A stretch of 64,000 nt of DNA from an uncultured Collinsella sp. (GCA_900757615.1 CAAEON010000015.1:1-64000); one strand, 5' to 3'. Positions 26,005-35,599 are shown, counted from the first letter of the stretch. Numbers and translations are program-made. Notes: generated by a model not told the origin, from the sequence alone.

Positions 26005-26931
26005 ATGGAAGCACAGGAAAACTCCCAGACTGAGCAGAATGTTCAGACGCCCAAGAAGCGCGAGCTGGCGCTCGTATCGCGCAGTACCTATATCAAGGAG
26101 AAGGCACTGCAGTGGATCTTCTTTGCCTGCGCGTTCTTGGCGGTCGTTACCGTCATCCTGATTTTTGTCTTTACCACGTACTCGGCGCTGCCCGTCTTTA
26201 CCGACATCGGTCTGGCGGACTTCTTTAGCTTTACGTGGGCGCCCTCTGAGGGCCACTACGGCATCATGTCGCTGCTTGCCGGCTCAGGTCTGGTGACCGT
26301 CGGCGCGCTCGCCATGGGCGTGCCGCTAGGTGTGGGTACGGCCGTATACCTGGTCGAGATCGCCGGCAAGCGCGTGCGCAAGCTCATCAGCCCTGCCGTC
26401 GACCTGCTGGCCGGCATCCCTTCTATCATCTACGGCTTTTTCGGCATGATCATCATCCGCCCGTTTATCGCTCAACTGACCGGTGGTCTTGGTTTTGGTG
26501 CGCTGACGGCGTGGTTCGTGCTTGCCATCATGATCGTCCCTACCATCACCACGCTCACCATCGATGCTCTCAATTCCATTCCCATGGGCATTCGCGAGGC
26601 ATCGTATGCCATGGGCGCCACCAAGTGGCAGACCATCTATAAGGTCGTGTTACCTGCCGCCAAGCTGGGTATCGTGGATGCCATCGTGCTGGGTATGGGC
26701 CGTGCCATCGGCGAGACCATGGCCGTGCTCATGGTCGTAGGTAACGCCCCGGTTATTCCCGACAGCATTGCGAGCCCCATCTCGACGCTCACGAGCCAGA
26801 TTGCGCTCGACATGAGCTATTCCTCGGGTCTGCACCGCTCGGCGCTGTTCGGTATGGGCGTGGTCCTGTTTATCATCTCCGCCACGCTGGTGGGCATCGT
26901 CCGCCTGATTTCCAAGAAGAAGAGGGGGTAG
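26005..26931 (+). CDS. pstC: Phosphate ABC transporter permease PstC
   Basis: Permease of 308 residues with about six transmembrane helices. The coupling-loop region includes IREASYAMGATKWQTIYKVVLPAA and an IGETMAVLMVVGN segment, both typical of PstC. ATG 26005 lies directly after the pstS stop and has AAGGGGAG upstream within the pstS end. With PstA it forms the membrane channel. Confidence 0.95.
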   Translation: MEAQENSQTEQNVQTPKKRELALVSRSTYIKEKALQWIFFACAFLAVVTVILIFVFTTYSALPVFTDIGLADFFSFTWAPSEGHYGIMSLLAGSGLVTVGALAMGVPLGVGTAVYLVEIAGKRVRKLISPAVDLLAGIPSIIYGFFGMIIIRPFIAQLTGGLGFGALTAWFVLAIMIVPTITTLTIDALNSIPMGIREASYAMGATKWQTIYKVVLPAAKLGIVDAIVLGMGRAIGETMAVLMVVGNAPVIPDSIASPISTLTSQIALDMSYSSGLHRSALFGMGVVLFIISATLVGIVRLISKKKRG

Positions 26932-26934
26932 GCT

Positions 26935-27840
26935 ATGTCCGATTCCGTTGACACGACGGTCGATACGACCTCGTCGCGCGAGCGCATCAAGCGTGCCCTT
27001 TCCCACGGCAAGAAGGGCCGCATCAACAAGGACCTGTCCAACAAGATCATGCTTGGCGTGTTTCGTGCCGCTGCCTACATCACCACGCTGGTGCTGGTCG
27101 CTATCATCGCCTACGTGGTCATTAACGGCCTGCCGCATATCTCGCTCGACTTTATCTTCGGTTGGCCCCAGGGTGTCAACGCCGAGGGCGGAATTTGGCC
27201 CACGATCGTCTCGACCGTCTATGTGACGGCGCTCGCCATGCTTATCTGCACGCCGATCGCTGTGCTGGCAGCCGTCTATCTGGCCGAGTACGCCAAGCAG
27301 GGCAAGGTCGTCGAGCTCATTCGCTACGCTGCTGACGCTTTGGCTTCGGTGCCCTCCATCGTTATGGGCTTGTTTGGCTACGCCTTGTTTGTCGAGGCCA
27401 TGGGTCTGGGCCTTTCGATGGTCTCGGCCGCTCTGGCGCTCGCGCTCTTGATGCTTCCCATCGTCATGCGCACCACCGAAGAGGCCATTCGCGCCGTTCC
27501 GCGCTATATCCGTTGGGGCGCGTACGGCCTGGGCGCCACCAAGTGGCAGGTTGTCTCCAAGATCGTGCTTCCTTCTGCCTTTGGCCGTATTGCCACGGGC
27601 ATCGTCCTTGCCATCGGCCGTGCCATTGGCGAGACCGCGGTGGTGCTCTACACCATGGGCCAAGCCATCAATCTACCTATTTCGCCGCTCGATTCCGGCC
27701 GCCCCATGACGGTTCACCTGTACCTGCTTGCCAACGACGGCATCAACATGAACGCAGCCTACGGCACCGCGCTCTTGCTGATGGTGATCATTCTGGCCTT
27801 CAACCTGTTTGCGCGCTTCCTGTCGCGCAAGCGTCGCTAG
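26935..27840 (+). CDS. pstA: Phosphate ABC transporter permease PstA
   Basis: Permease of 301 residues with six predicted helices after a 45-residue polar N-terminus. The EAA-type loop reads TTEEAIRAVPRYIRWGAYGLGATKWQVV and is followed by IGETAVVLYTMGQ. The gene begins 3 bp after pstC. Confidence 0.95.
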   Translation: MSDSVDTTVDTTSSRERIKRALSHGKKGRINKDLSNKIMLGVFRAAAYITTLVLVAIIAYVVINGLPHISLDFIFGWPQGVNAEGGIWPTIVSTVYVTALAMLICTPIAVLAAVYLAEYAKQGKVVELIRYAADALASVPSIVMGLFGYALFVEAMGLGLSMVSAALALALLMLPIVMRTTEEAIRAVPRYIRWGAYGLGATKWQVVSKIVLPSAFGRIATGIVLAIGRAIGETAVVLYTMGQAINLPISPLDSGRPMTVHLYLLANDGINMNAAYGTALLLMVIILAFNLFARFLSRKRR

Positions 27841-27852
27841 TTAAGGAGTCCC

Positions 27853-28656
<804 letters not shown>

Positions 28657-28748
28657 TCGGTGCGACTAGTCCCAAGCCGATCGGACCTGGTCCGGTGCGT
28701 ATTCACTGTGCGGGCGGCATGACCGCACCCAACTGATTGGAGTGAACC

Positions 28749-29606
28749 ATGCGTAAACTGTTTTCCCGTCAGCTCATCGAGGCCCGCCACGAGATGCTGA
28801 GCATCTACGAGGCCGTCGATCTGGCCCTCCACGATGCCGTTAAGGCCTATGTAACCGACGACCGCAAGCTCGCCACCAAGACCAAGAAGCGCACGCTTTC
28901 GATTGACGCGCGCTGCGCTAACTTGGAGGCCGTGTGCTACAACCTGATCGCCACGCAGTCGCCAGTCGCCTCCGACTTCCGCTTGCTGCAGACGATTATC
29001 TACGTCGACTTTAACCTGCAGCGCATGACCGATAAGGTTCGCCAGATCTGCCGCGCCACGCGTCATATGATCAAGGCCGACATCTCGCTACCCCAGGAGC
29101 TTGTCGGCACGGTCGAGGCCGAGGCTGAGGCCGTCTACCAGGTGCTGGGCTCTTCGCTTTCCGCGCTCGTCACCAATGATATGTCCATCATCTGCAACTT
29201 GGCCGTCGAGGACGAGCCGGTGCACGCCGCCTACGAGAAGTTCTTCCGCACCTTTAACCGCATGGACACGGGCGATTTTATGGACGACGACAGCAACTAT
29301 GACGACCTGCGCCGCGCCATCATGGTTTCGCGCTACCTCGATCGCATCGCTTCGATTTCCATCGATGCCGCCTGCCGTCTGACCTTCCTGTTGACCGGAC
29401 AGCGTATGACTGCCGGCGATATCGCCCGCACTGATGAGGATGAGCTCGAGAGCATGCGCGTGCCTTCGGGCGAGGGTGTTATCATGAGGCCCGCCGTCGA
29501 CGCTCGCTACGTTGCCAAGGTGCCCGCTAACGAGGTCAGCGAGGGTCTTCGCTACCTGCTCGATCATCTTGAGGATGAGGACGATGGCGAGGACGACGAG
29601 GAGTAA
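28749..29606 (+). CDS. phoU: Phosphate signalling protein PhoU
   Basis: Helical protein of 285 residues, longer than the usual 220-240. It has two PhoU repeats (about 1-100 and 110-215), including the metal-binding pattern VASDFRLLQTIIYVDFNLQRMTDKV. The C-terminal 60 residues add an acidic tail (EDEDDGEDDEE). PhoU tunes Pst activity and, through a PhoR-type kinase, the phosphate regulon; no two-component system is encoded in this window. GGAG lies before ATG 28749. Confidence 0.92.
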   Translation: MRKLFSRQLIEARHEMLSIYEAVDLALHDAVKAYVTDDRKLATKTKKRTLSIDARCANLEAVCYNLIATQSPVASDFRLLQTIIYVDFNLQRMTDKVRQICRATRHMIKADISLPQELVGTVEAEAEAVYQVLGSSLSALVTNDMSIICNLAVEDEPVHAAYEKFFRTFNRMDTGDFMDDDSNYDDLRRAIMVSRYLDRIASISIDAACRLTFLLTGQRMTAGDIARTDEDELESMRVPSGEGVIMRPAVDARYVAKVPANEVSEGLRYLLDHLEDEDDGEDDEE

Positions 29607-29643
29607 GTAACCCCGTTCGTCGAAAGATTGTAAATACCTAAGT

Positions 29644-29680
29644 GAGCGCGGCCTTGCACATGCGGGGCCGCGCTCTTGCG
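29644..29680 (+). terminator. Terminator after phoU
   Basis: A perfect 10-bp GC-rich stem (29644-29653 with 29666-29675), 12-nt loop and a weak T run. Confidence 0.6.
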
Positions 29681-29725
29681 TTAGCATGGGACTACTTGTT
29701 TGGCTGTCAGCGGAGGCGATTAGCA

Positions 29726-30463
29726 ATGGATAACTATTTGGACTTGATGCGCGCTCGCCGCGAGCAGATTCTGGAACGTTTTTATGCGGCGCTCGATCGC
29801 GCAGGCCGTCCCCACGACGCCGCGAGCCTCATTGCCGTGTCCAAGACCGTTGGTGTCGATGAGACCGTTGCCGCCATCCAGGCGGGGTATCGCCATTTTG
29901 CCGAGAACCGCCCGCAGGAGCTGGTTCGCAAGCTCACGGGTCTGGCGGAGCATCCGGAGCTGCCCGAGGTGCGCTTCGATATGATCGGCAACCTGCAGAC
30001 CAATAAGATCAATGCGGTGCTGGGCTCAGCCGAGCTGATTCACTCGGTGGGTTCGCTGCATCTGGCGCAGGCGATCTCGAGCCGTGCTGTCCGCAAGATT
30101 GAGGCAGGCGAGCTCGCCGGCCCCCAGCGTGTGCTCATTGAGGTCAATGTGAGTGGTGAGGAGTCGAAGGGAGGCTTTTCGCCCGATGAGATTCGCGCCG
30201 CCGCGGGTGAGCTTGCGGAACTTGAGGGAATTTGCGTACAGGGGCTTATGACTATGGCGCCCCGGGGGAATAAGGATGTGGCACGCCGCACCTTTGTGGG
30301 GCTTCGTGAGCTGAGGGATGAGCTGGAGGCGGTGCATCCCGATTTGAACCTGCCTGAGCTTTCCTGCGGCATGAGCGAGGATTTTGAGCCTGCCCTTGAG
30401 GAGGGCTCTACGCTCGTTCGCCTGGGCAGGGTAGTATTTAGCCCGGAGTTTGCAGTAAAATAA
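29726..30463 (+). CDS. yggS: Pyridoxal phosphate homeostasis protein (YggS/PLPBP family)
   Basis: Protein of 245 residues with an alanine-racemase-like TIM barrel. The PLP lysine is Lys40 in LIAVSKTVG. Other family marks are HFAENRPQEL, MIGNLQTNK, and SCGMSEDFEPALEEGSTLVRLG near the end. These proteins buffer free PLP and affect amino-acid pools. The start ATG 29726 has CGGAGG upstream. Its place next to sepF is conserved in Gram-positive bacteria. Confidence 0.95.
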   Translation: MDNYLDLMRARREQILERFYAALDRAGRPHDAASLIAVSKTVGVDETVAAIQAGYRHFAENRPQELVRKLTGLAEHPELPEVRFDMIGNLQTNKINAVLGSAELIHSVGSLHLAQAISSRAVRKIEAGELAGPQRVLIEVNVSGEESKGGFSPDEIRAAAGELAELEGICVQGLMTMAPRGNKDVARRTFVGLRELRDELEAVHPDLNLPELSCGMSEDFEPALEEGSTLVRLGRVVFSPEFAVK

Positions 30464-30523
30464 GGCTCTGAAGTGCGCACTGATTATCGGGGCGCCTGCA
30501 CTAAACCGCGAGAGGACACAACC

Positions 30524-31246
30524 ATGGGCTTCCTTGACGAGATTAAAAATAAGATGCACCTGGGCGGCCAGCAGGGTTACGACCAGGGTTATGGCCAGGA
30601 CGACGACTACGGCTACGATGACGGCTATGACGATAGTTATCAGGGCAACGGCTACAGCGGTGCTTCGGGCGAGGGCTTCTACACCCAAGACGAGCCGAGC
30701 AACGGCTTGCTTGGTCAGACGCGCCGCGGTGAAGCTGAGTCGGTTGCCGTGTATACGCGCTCCGGTCAGCTGGTCGGCGATGACTCCCGCCATGCCACGA
30801 CGTATAACCCGCCTTCGCGCTCGCAGGACAGTGTTGCGAGCGGTTATCGTCCTGGTGCCTATGACACGCCGTCTAGCTACGCCGAGAACACCCGCGCCCG
30901 TGCCGCCGCTGCGCCCGCGCCTGCACCGAGCGATGCCTCGGCCTATGCGAGCAATATCATCAACGCCACACCGCAGCTGCCGGCCTATGTCCTGCGCCCC
31001 GAGAGCTACGACGACGTGGAGACTGTGGTGCGCCGCGTTCGCACCAAGCAGCCTGTCGCACTGATTTTTGTGGGCGTACGCACCGAAGTCGCCAAGCGCG
31101 TCTTGGACTTTTCTTACGGCTTTGCCTGCGGTCTGGGTGCCACGGTCAAGGAGGTGGGCGACCGCGTGTTCATGGTGCTGCCCGCCGGTTGCGAGGTCAA
31201 AGATTCCGATCTCAAGAAGCTTCGTGCGGACGGCTACCTTAAGTAA
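30524..31246 (+). CDS. sepF: Cell division protein SepF
   Basis: Protein of 240 residues. The N-terminal amphipathic helix MGFLDEIKNKM binds membrane; residues about 15-145 are a low-complexity Gly/Tyr/Asp/Ala/Pro linker; the C-terminal SepF domain (about 150-235) includes YVLRPESYDDVETVVRRV and FAYG-like FSYGFACGLG. SepF tethers FtsZ to the membrane. Because no ftsA is seen in the cluster, it is probably the main Z-ring anchor. GAGAGGA precedes ATG 30524. Confidence 0.93.
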   Translation: MGFLDEIKNKMHLGGQQGYDQGYGQDDDYGYDDGYDDSYQGNGYSGASGEGFYTQDEPSNGLLGQTRRGEAESVAVYTRSGQLVGDDSRHATTYNPPSRSQDSVASGYRPGAYDTPSSYAENTRARAAAAPAPAPSDASAYASNIINATPQLPAYVLRPESYDDVETVVRRVRTKQPVALIFVGVRTEVAKRVLDFSYGFACGLGATVKEVGDRVFMVLPAGCEVKDSDLKKLRADGYLK

Positions 31247-31267
31247 AGACAAGACGAGGAGATTCCC

Positions 31268-31549
31268 ATCAACATCTACACTATCGTCCAGCTGGTCAAC
31301 ACGCTGTTCAACTTCTATTCCACACTCATTGTCGTCTACTGCTTTATGACGTGGATTCCCATGAAGCAGGGTGGTTTGCTTCAGGATATTGCTGCGGTGC
31401 TGGATAGCGTGTGCGGTCCGTGGCTCAACCTGTTCCGTCGTTTCATCCCGCCGATGGGCGGTATCGATTTTTCGCCGGTCGTTGCGATTATTGCGTTGCA
31501 GTTGGTGCAGAGGCTGGTTCTGCAGCTTCTTATAGGTATACTCGTATAG
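31268..31549 (+). CDS. YggT-family membrane protein with non-canonical ATC start
   Basis: The frame encodes 93 residues: a first hydrophobic helix (IVQLVNTLFNFYSTLIVVYCF), the family motif MTWIP, a middle amphipathic part (WLNLFRRFIPPMGGIDFSP) and a second helix. The first ATG in this frame is at 31346, inside the end of helix one, and would delete most of that helix. Between the sepF stop (31244-31246) and 31346 there is no ATG, GTG or TTG in frame. GAGGAG (31256-31261) lies 6 bp before ATC 31268, the best start. ATT 31262 and CTG 31292 are alternatives. YggT proteins are found between sepF and divIVA in most Gram-positives; their role in envelope or division is not settled. Confidence 0.8.
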   Translation: MNIYTIVQLVNTLFNFYSTLIVVYCFMTWIPMKQGGLLQDIAAVLDSVCGPWLNLFRRFIPPMGGIDFSPVVAIIALQLVQRLVLQLLIGILV

Positions 31550-31610
31550 AACTGACTTAGTAACTTACGTCGGGCGTGTAGCGCCGAGGCGATGAAAAAG
31601 GAGACTTGTT

Positions 31611-32285
31611 ATGGCTATTACCCCCGCAGACATCCAGGCTCAGACTTTCTCTGAGGCCAAGCGTGGCTACGATCCTGCCGAGGTCGACGTCTTCTTGGAG
31701 ACGCTGTCCTCTGAGGTTGACGCTATGCTCGCTAAGATCGTCGACCTTAAGGGTCGTCTGACTGCTACCGAGCAGCAGCTTGCCGATGCGCAGGCTCAGC
31801 TTGCCCAGGCTCAGGATACCGCCGACCAGGCCGTTCCTGCCGCCCCCGTGGCTGCTCCCGCCCCTGACTTCTCCGCTCAGGAGCGCCAGATTTCCGCTGC
31901 CCTGATCGCTGCCCAGCAGACCGCTGAGACCATCGTCAACGATGCCAATGAGAACGCTGAGCGTATCCGCAACGAGGCTGACGCCAAGGCACGCGAGGTT
32001 ATCCGCCAGGCTCTGACTGAAAAGCAGGCCGAGCTCGAGGAAATCGACCGTCTGAAGGCTTCCCGTGAGGAGTTCAAGGCCGAGTACCTCAAGCTCATCC
32101 AGCACTTTATGGACGATGCCCAGAACTCCTTCCCGGCCGACCTCATGGCCTCCACGCCGGTCGGTTCTGCCGCTTCTCCTGCGGTGACTGTTCCCGCCGA
32201 GCCGCTGCCCGTCGCTGACCCGGTTGTCCCTGTGGCCGATCCCTTCGCCCCGATCGACAACTTTGCCGCTGACGACCTGGACTAA
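31611..32285 (+). CDS. divIVA: DivIVA-domain protein
   Basis: Protein of 224 residues. The N-terminal lipid-binding DivIVA domain reads TPADIQAQTFSEAKRGYDPAEVDVFLETL. Residues 35-70 and 85-165 form coiled coils (for example TEQQLADAQAQLAQAQ), separated by an Ala/Pro linker, and the C-terminus is Pro/Ala/Asp-rich. It marks curved membrane at poles or septa and recruits growth machinery. AAAGGAG precedes ATG 31611. It ends the dcw block. Confidence 0.93.
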   Translation: MAITPADIQAQTFSEAKRGYDPAEVDVFLETLSSEVDAMLAKIVDLKGRLTATEQQLADAQAQLAQAQDTADQAVPAAPVAAPAPDFSAQERQISAALIAAQQTAETIVNDANENAERIRNEADAKAREVIRQALTEKQAELEEIDRLKASREEFKAEYLKLIQHFMDDAQNSFPADLMASTPVGSAASPAVTVPAEPLPVADPVVPVADPFAPIDNFAADDLD

Positions 32286-32312
32286 CATTCGGCCTACAAT
32301 TTAGTGCCTAGA

Positions 32313-32342
32313 AAGGACCCGCAGCTTGCGGGTCCTTTTTTA
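32313..32342 (+). terminator. Terminator of the dcw block after divIVA
   Basis: A perfect stem of about 9-10 bp around AGGACCCGC/GCGGGTCCT with a five-base loop and a long T run. Confidence 0.93.
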
Positions 32343-32452
32343 TGACTGTACCGGGGCGCGCAACATAAAAAACCGAGCCCTGCACATAGTGGCGCGGAGC
32401 TCGGCGAACAGGTGAGCGGTAAAAGGTAGGTTTTGAGGCATGTCCTAAAAAT

Positions 32453-32983
32453 CTACTTGAGGAGGAAGTCGGGGAGGGGAATGGTGCGGGCCTCGCGATG
32501 CTCGGGATCGGCGATGTGGTCGGCAGGATAGCCACAGACGAGCATGTGATAGGGATAGACGCCCTCGGGCAGGTTGAACTGCTCCTGTGCCACCTCAGGC
32601 TTAAAATGGCATACCCAGCACGTTCCCAGGCCCTGCTCGGTGGCCTCCATCATCATCTGATCGCACACGATGGACGTATCGATTTCACTGGAATTCATCT
32701 GGTCATACGGGCGCACCCAAGCGTCTTCGGTAACGCTACAAATAAGGAAGATGAGCGGAGCGCCAAAGATAGATCCATCACGAGCAAACCGAGGCTGACA
32801 AGCAGCAGCCTTCTCCAGAAGCTCAGGCGTATCCAACACCATCACACGGGTTGGATGATTATTGCAAGCAGAAGGAGCAATACGCCCAGTCTCAACAATG
32901 GCATCCACCACAGCCTGCTCCACAGCCCGATCTTCAAACTCACGACAAGAATACCGACCCCGAGCCAGATCCAAATAAGACAT
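32453..32983 (-). CDS. Nitroreductase family protein
   Basis: FMN-dependent oxidoreductase of 176 residues. The N-terminal YSCREFEDRAVEQAVVDAIVETGRIAPSACN pattern is the FMN phosphate-binding region of the family, and the late GTCWVCHFKPEVAQEQFNLPEG part matches short nitroreductases of anaerobes. ATG at 32983 is preceded by GGAGGG on its strand; extensions upstream run into AT-rich repeats. The 5' third of the gene and its upstream region use more A and T than the neighbourhood. Natural substrate unknown. Confidence 0.9.
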   Translation of the reverse strand: MSYLDLARGRYSCREFEDRAVEQAVVDAIVETGRIAPSACNNHPTRVMVLDTPELLEKAAACQPRFARDGSIFGAPLIFLICSVTEDAWVRPYDQMNSSEIDTSIVCDQMMMEATEQGLGTCWVCHFKPEVAQEQFNLPEGVYPYHMLVCGYPADHIADPEHREARTIPLPDFLLK

Positions 32984-33008
32984 ACAAGCCCTCCAACAAT
33001 TAAAAATC

Positions 33009-33150
33009 AAACAAACCCAAAGTAACCCAAACAGTACCCAAAGCAGCAATCAGCCAAACGCTCATCAAGGGCCAAAGTGTCCGAACGGATACCAAAGGTC
33101 CCTTCAGCCAAACCCCCATTGCGCTAAACCTATCAGCCAAAGTTTCCAAT
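33009..33150 (-). promoter_or_regulatory. Repeated TTTGG motifs upstream of the nitroreductase gene
   Basis: On the plus strand ACCCAAA recurs at 33015, 33025 and 33036 (10- and 11-bp steps), followed by GCCAAA-type motifs near 33053, 33072, 33106 and 33137. Read on the gene's strand these are TTTGGGT and TTTGGC repeats lying 30-150 bp upstream of the start codon. The helical phasing of the first three suggests a cooperative operator; the regulator is unknown. Confidence 0.4.
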
Positions 33151-33166
33151 GGTGGTGCATAAGGGA

Positions 33167-33245
33167 GCGGGCCCGGCCACTAATAGCCTTTTGAACGACT
33201 CTGCTTGCAGCCGGAGTGAAAAAGGTTATTAGTGGCCGGGCCCGC
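33167..33245. repeat. Long inverted repeat with 26-bp arms
   Basis: Bases 33167-33192 pair with 33220-33245; 25 of 26 pairs are Watson-Crick and one is G-T. The 27-nt loop contains a small CTGC/GCAG hairpin. It lies between the nitroreductase start and the end of the DUF47 gene, both on the minus strand, so it may end the pit-DUF47 transcript, but no T tract follows on either side. Confidence 0.7.
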
Positions 33246-33269
33246 GACCGGTGGGACATGCACCCCCAA

Positions 33270-33893
33270 TTAACTGTTCTTCATGACAATCGAATCCACG
33301 ACATCGGCCACATTTTCGCAGCAGTCGGCGCAGTACTCCAGGAAGGCGTACACGTCACGCCAAGCGATGACCTCGAGCGGGTCCTTGCCGTTGACGTGCA
33401 GGTTGCGCATGGCGTTGATGTAGAGCTCGTCGGCCTCGGACTCGATGGTGTTGATCTGGATGACCAGCTCGCGCAGCGTTTTGGACTTGCGGTAGTTGGG
33501 AAGCTCGACCATCAGGTCCTTCATGGCGCGGCAGGCGTCAGTCACCTTGTGGGCGATGACGATGGCGTCGGGATGGATGCTCTGAATGTTGGTGAAGTAG
33601 ACGCGCTGCACGACGCCCTCAATACGGTCGAGCACGGTGTCGAGCGCGCAGCTCATCAGATCCAGATCCTCGCGCTCGAGCGGGGTGATAAAGGCGGTGA
33701 GCAGGGCGTCTTCGAGCTCGTGGTGCTTCTTGTCTGCCGCATGCTCAATCGCATGCATCTTATTGAGCATGTCGTGAATCTGCGCGGGATCGAAGTTCTC
33801 AAAAATCTGGGTAAGCAGCTCGGCGGCCTGGACGGCGAGGTCGGCGCAGGCGACGTAGTTGTCAAAGTAGAACGAATCGGGTTTCTTAGCCAT
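33270..33893 (-). CDS. DUF47 family protein, PhoU-like partner of Pit
   Basis: All-helical protein of 207 residues. Family marks include HAIEHAADKKHHELEDALLTAFITPLEREDL and the metal-binding-like DACRAMKDLMVELPNY region. DUF47 genes are usually cotranscribed with Pit transporters and are thought to regulate them. Here the pit gene lies 67 bp upstream on the same strand. AAAGGA precedes the start codon. Confidence 0.9.
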   Translation of the reverse strand: MAKKPDSFYFDNYVACADLAVQAAELLTQIFENFDPAQIHDMLNKMHAIEHAADKKHHELEDALLTAFITPLEREDLDLMSCALDTVLDRIEGVVQRVYFTNIQSIHPDAIVIAHKVTDACRAMKDLMVELPNYRKSKTLRELVIQINTIESEADELYINAMRNLHVNGKDPLEVIAWRDVYAFLEYCADCCENVADVVDSIVMKNS

Positions 33894-33960
33894 GGGTGGG
33901 TCCTTTCGAGGCGAAGACGGGTGGGCGAAGTGTTGCGGTCCAGATGGACGTTCGGTTTGA

Positions 33961-35010
33961 CTAGAGGAACATCATGAACAGCTTGGCCATGACAAAGCTG
34001 ATGAGTCCGCAGGCGGGGAAGGTGAAGAACCAGGTGAACATCATGTCTTTGACGACGCCGAAGTTGATTGCCGAGAGGCGCTTGACGGCACCGACGCCCA
34101 TGATGGCGCAGGTCTTGATGTGTGTGGAGGACACGGGGATGCCGGTAAGGGTGGCAAGCAACAGGTTCGCGGCGCCCGCGAGGTCGGCGGAGAAGCCCTG
34201 ATACTTTTCGAGCTTAACCATGCTCTGGCCGACGGACTTGATGATGCGCTCACCGCCCACGCTGGTGCCGATACCCATGGTGGCCGAGCACAGCAGCATG
34301 ATCCAGATGGGGATGCCGGCATCGCCGACGCTGGTCTGGCCGTTTGCGAAGGCCACGCCTAAAAAGAGCACGCCGATGAACTTCTGTCCATCCTGCGCGC
34401 CGTGCATAAAGCTCATGGCCGCAGCGCTCGCGATCTGAGCGTATTTAAAGAAGACATTGGCACGTCGCCTGTTGGCGGCGGCGAAAAGAATCGAGACGAG
34501 TTTGCACAGGACCCAGCCCATGACAAAGCCCAGGCCGATGGAGAGCGCCAGGCCGTAGATGACCTTCATCCACTCGTGGACGTTGACGCTGCTCGCGCCG
34601 CCGAGGGCGATAGCGGCACCGGTCAGGCCGGCGATAAGGCTGTGGCTTTGCGAGGTGGGGATGCCAAAACGCGACGCTGTGGCGCCGTAGACGACGATGG
34701 AGAACAGCGCCGCGCAGAGGCACGCGAGCGCCATGGTGCTGTTTCCGCCAAAGTCGACGATATGTGAGATGGTGTTGGCGACGCTCGCATTAAAGTGCGT
34801 CATGATGAGCACGCCGAGGAAGTTGAATGCGGCGCTCATGAGAATGGCGGCGCGGGCGGGCATGCAACGCGTAGTGACGCAGGTCGCGATGGCGTTGGGC
34901 GCGTCGGTCCATCCATTGACGAAGATGGCGCCGAGCGCGAGGATCACGGTGACGGCAAGGACTGGGTTCGACACAATTTGGCCGAGGAAGGTTGAGAACG
35001 TTACGTCCAT
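33961..35010 (-). CDS. pit: Inorganic phosphate transporter, Pit family
   Basis: Membrane protein of 349 residues with about ten helices in two inverted halves. The duplicated PiT signature is visible as FVNGWTDAPNAIATCVTTR in the N-terminal half and GIPVSSTHIKTCAIMGVG in the C-terminal half, with SQSHSLIAGLTGAA between. It imports metal-phosphate by proton symport. This low-affinity system complements the Pst system encoded 6 kb away. The ribosome site before ATG 35010 is weak. Confidence 0.95.
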   Translation of the reverse strand: MDVTFSTFLGQIVSNPVLAVTVILALGAIFVNGWTDAPNAIATCVTTRCMPARAAILMSAAFNFLGVLIMTHFNASVANTISHIVDFGGNSTMALACLCAALFSIVVYGATASRFGIPTSQSHSLIAGLTGAAIALGGASSVNVHEWMKVIYGLALSIGLGFVMGWVLCKLVSILFAAANRRRANVFFKYAQIASAAAMSFMHGAQDGQKFIGVLFLGVAFANGQTSVGDAGIPIWIMLLCSATMGIGTSVGGERIIKSVGQSMVKLEKYQGFSADLAGAANLLLATLTGIPVSSTHIKTCAIMGVGAVKRLSAINFGVVKDMMFTWFFTFPACGLISFVMAKLFMMFL

Positions 35011-35260
35011 ATATGGGCTTTCTCGAAGTTTGCAGGCACGTTACAAAAACATGATAAATCGTATCACCTCCTGTGGGTTTCTTAACGGAGTTCTGACGTG
35101 AGAAGTGGATTTTTTGGCACTAAAATTGAATATTAGTCCTGTTGACCGCGGGTATTCTTTTTGCTAGCACGCCATGCGGACACGTGCGATTGCTCCGACA
35201 CTCCAAAACCACAGTCTGTTCGCTTTACAATATACAAACATGCGTTCGATAATAGGAGAC

Positions 35261-35599
35261 ATGGAATATCGACAGACAGATGGCAAAACTCGGCGCGTGC
35301 ACAAGCAGTATGTGGACGTCGTGGCTCGCATCCTCGCGGGCGGACAGGTCGTGCCGGTCACCGTCTGCTGGGTCGACGGTCGTTGCTTTACGATTGACGA
35401 GATTGTCTCGACCACTGGGTTTGGCCTGACGGTTCACGGCATTCGTACGGCAACCTATAAGGTGCGTTTTGGCGGGCACGCGACCGAGTTGTATCTGGAG
35501 GACCAGACGCGTGAACGACCAGATGGCTCGCAGGCCCATCTGATGCGTTGGTGGGTGTGGGCATTCGACCGTACGCTTGAGGGCGAGCGCCGTAGGTAA
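35261..35599 (+). CDS. Hypothetical protein of 112 residues
   Basis: Not recognised. Start ATG 35261 follows TAGGAGA; an upstream in-frame extension exists but lacks a ribosome site. The protein is basic at both ends (RQTDGKTRRVHKQYVD and LEGERRR), with a central part rich in beta-type residues (VVPVTVCWVDGRCFTIDEIV, YKVRFGGHATELYLED) and a tryptophan cluster (MRWWVWAFDR). It has no signal peptide or membrane helix. The pattern suggests a small beta-barrel or SH3-like domain, but that is a guess. Conserved neighbours give no clue. Confidence 0.7.
   Translation: MEYRQTDGKTRRVHKQYVDVVARILAGGQVVPVTVCWVDGRCFTIDEIVSTTGFGLTVHGIRTATYKVRFGGHATELYLEDQTRERPDGSQAHLMRWWVWAFDRTLEGERRR

Noticed and set aside
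31346..31549. 67-residue YggT starting at ATG 31346
   Set aside because: It would remove most of the first transmembrane helix and has no ribosome site.
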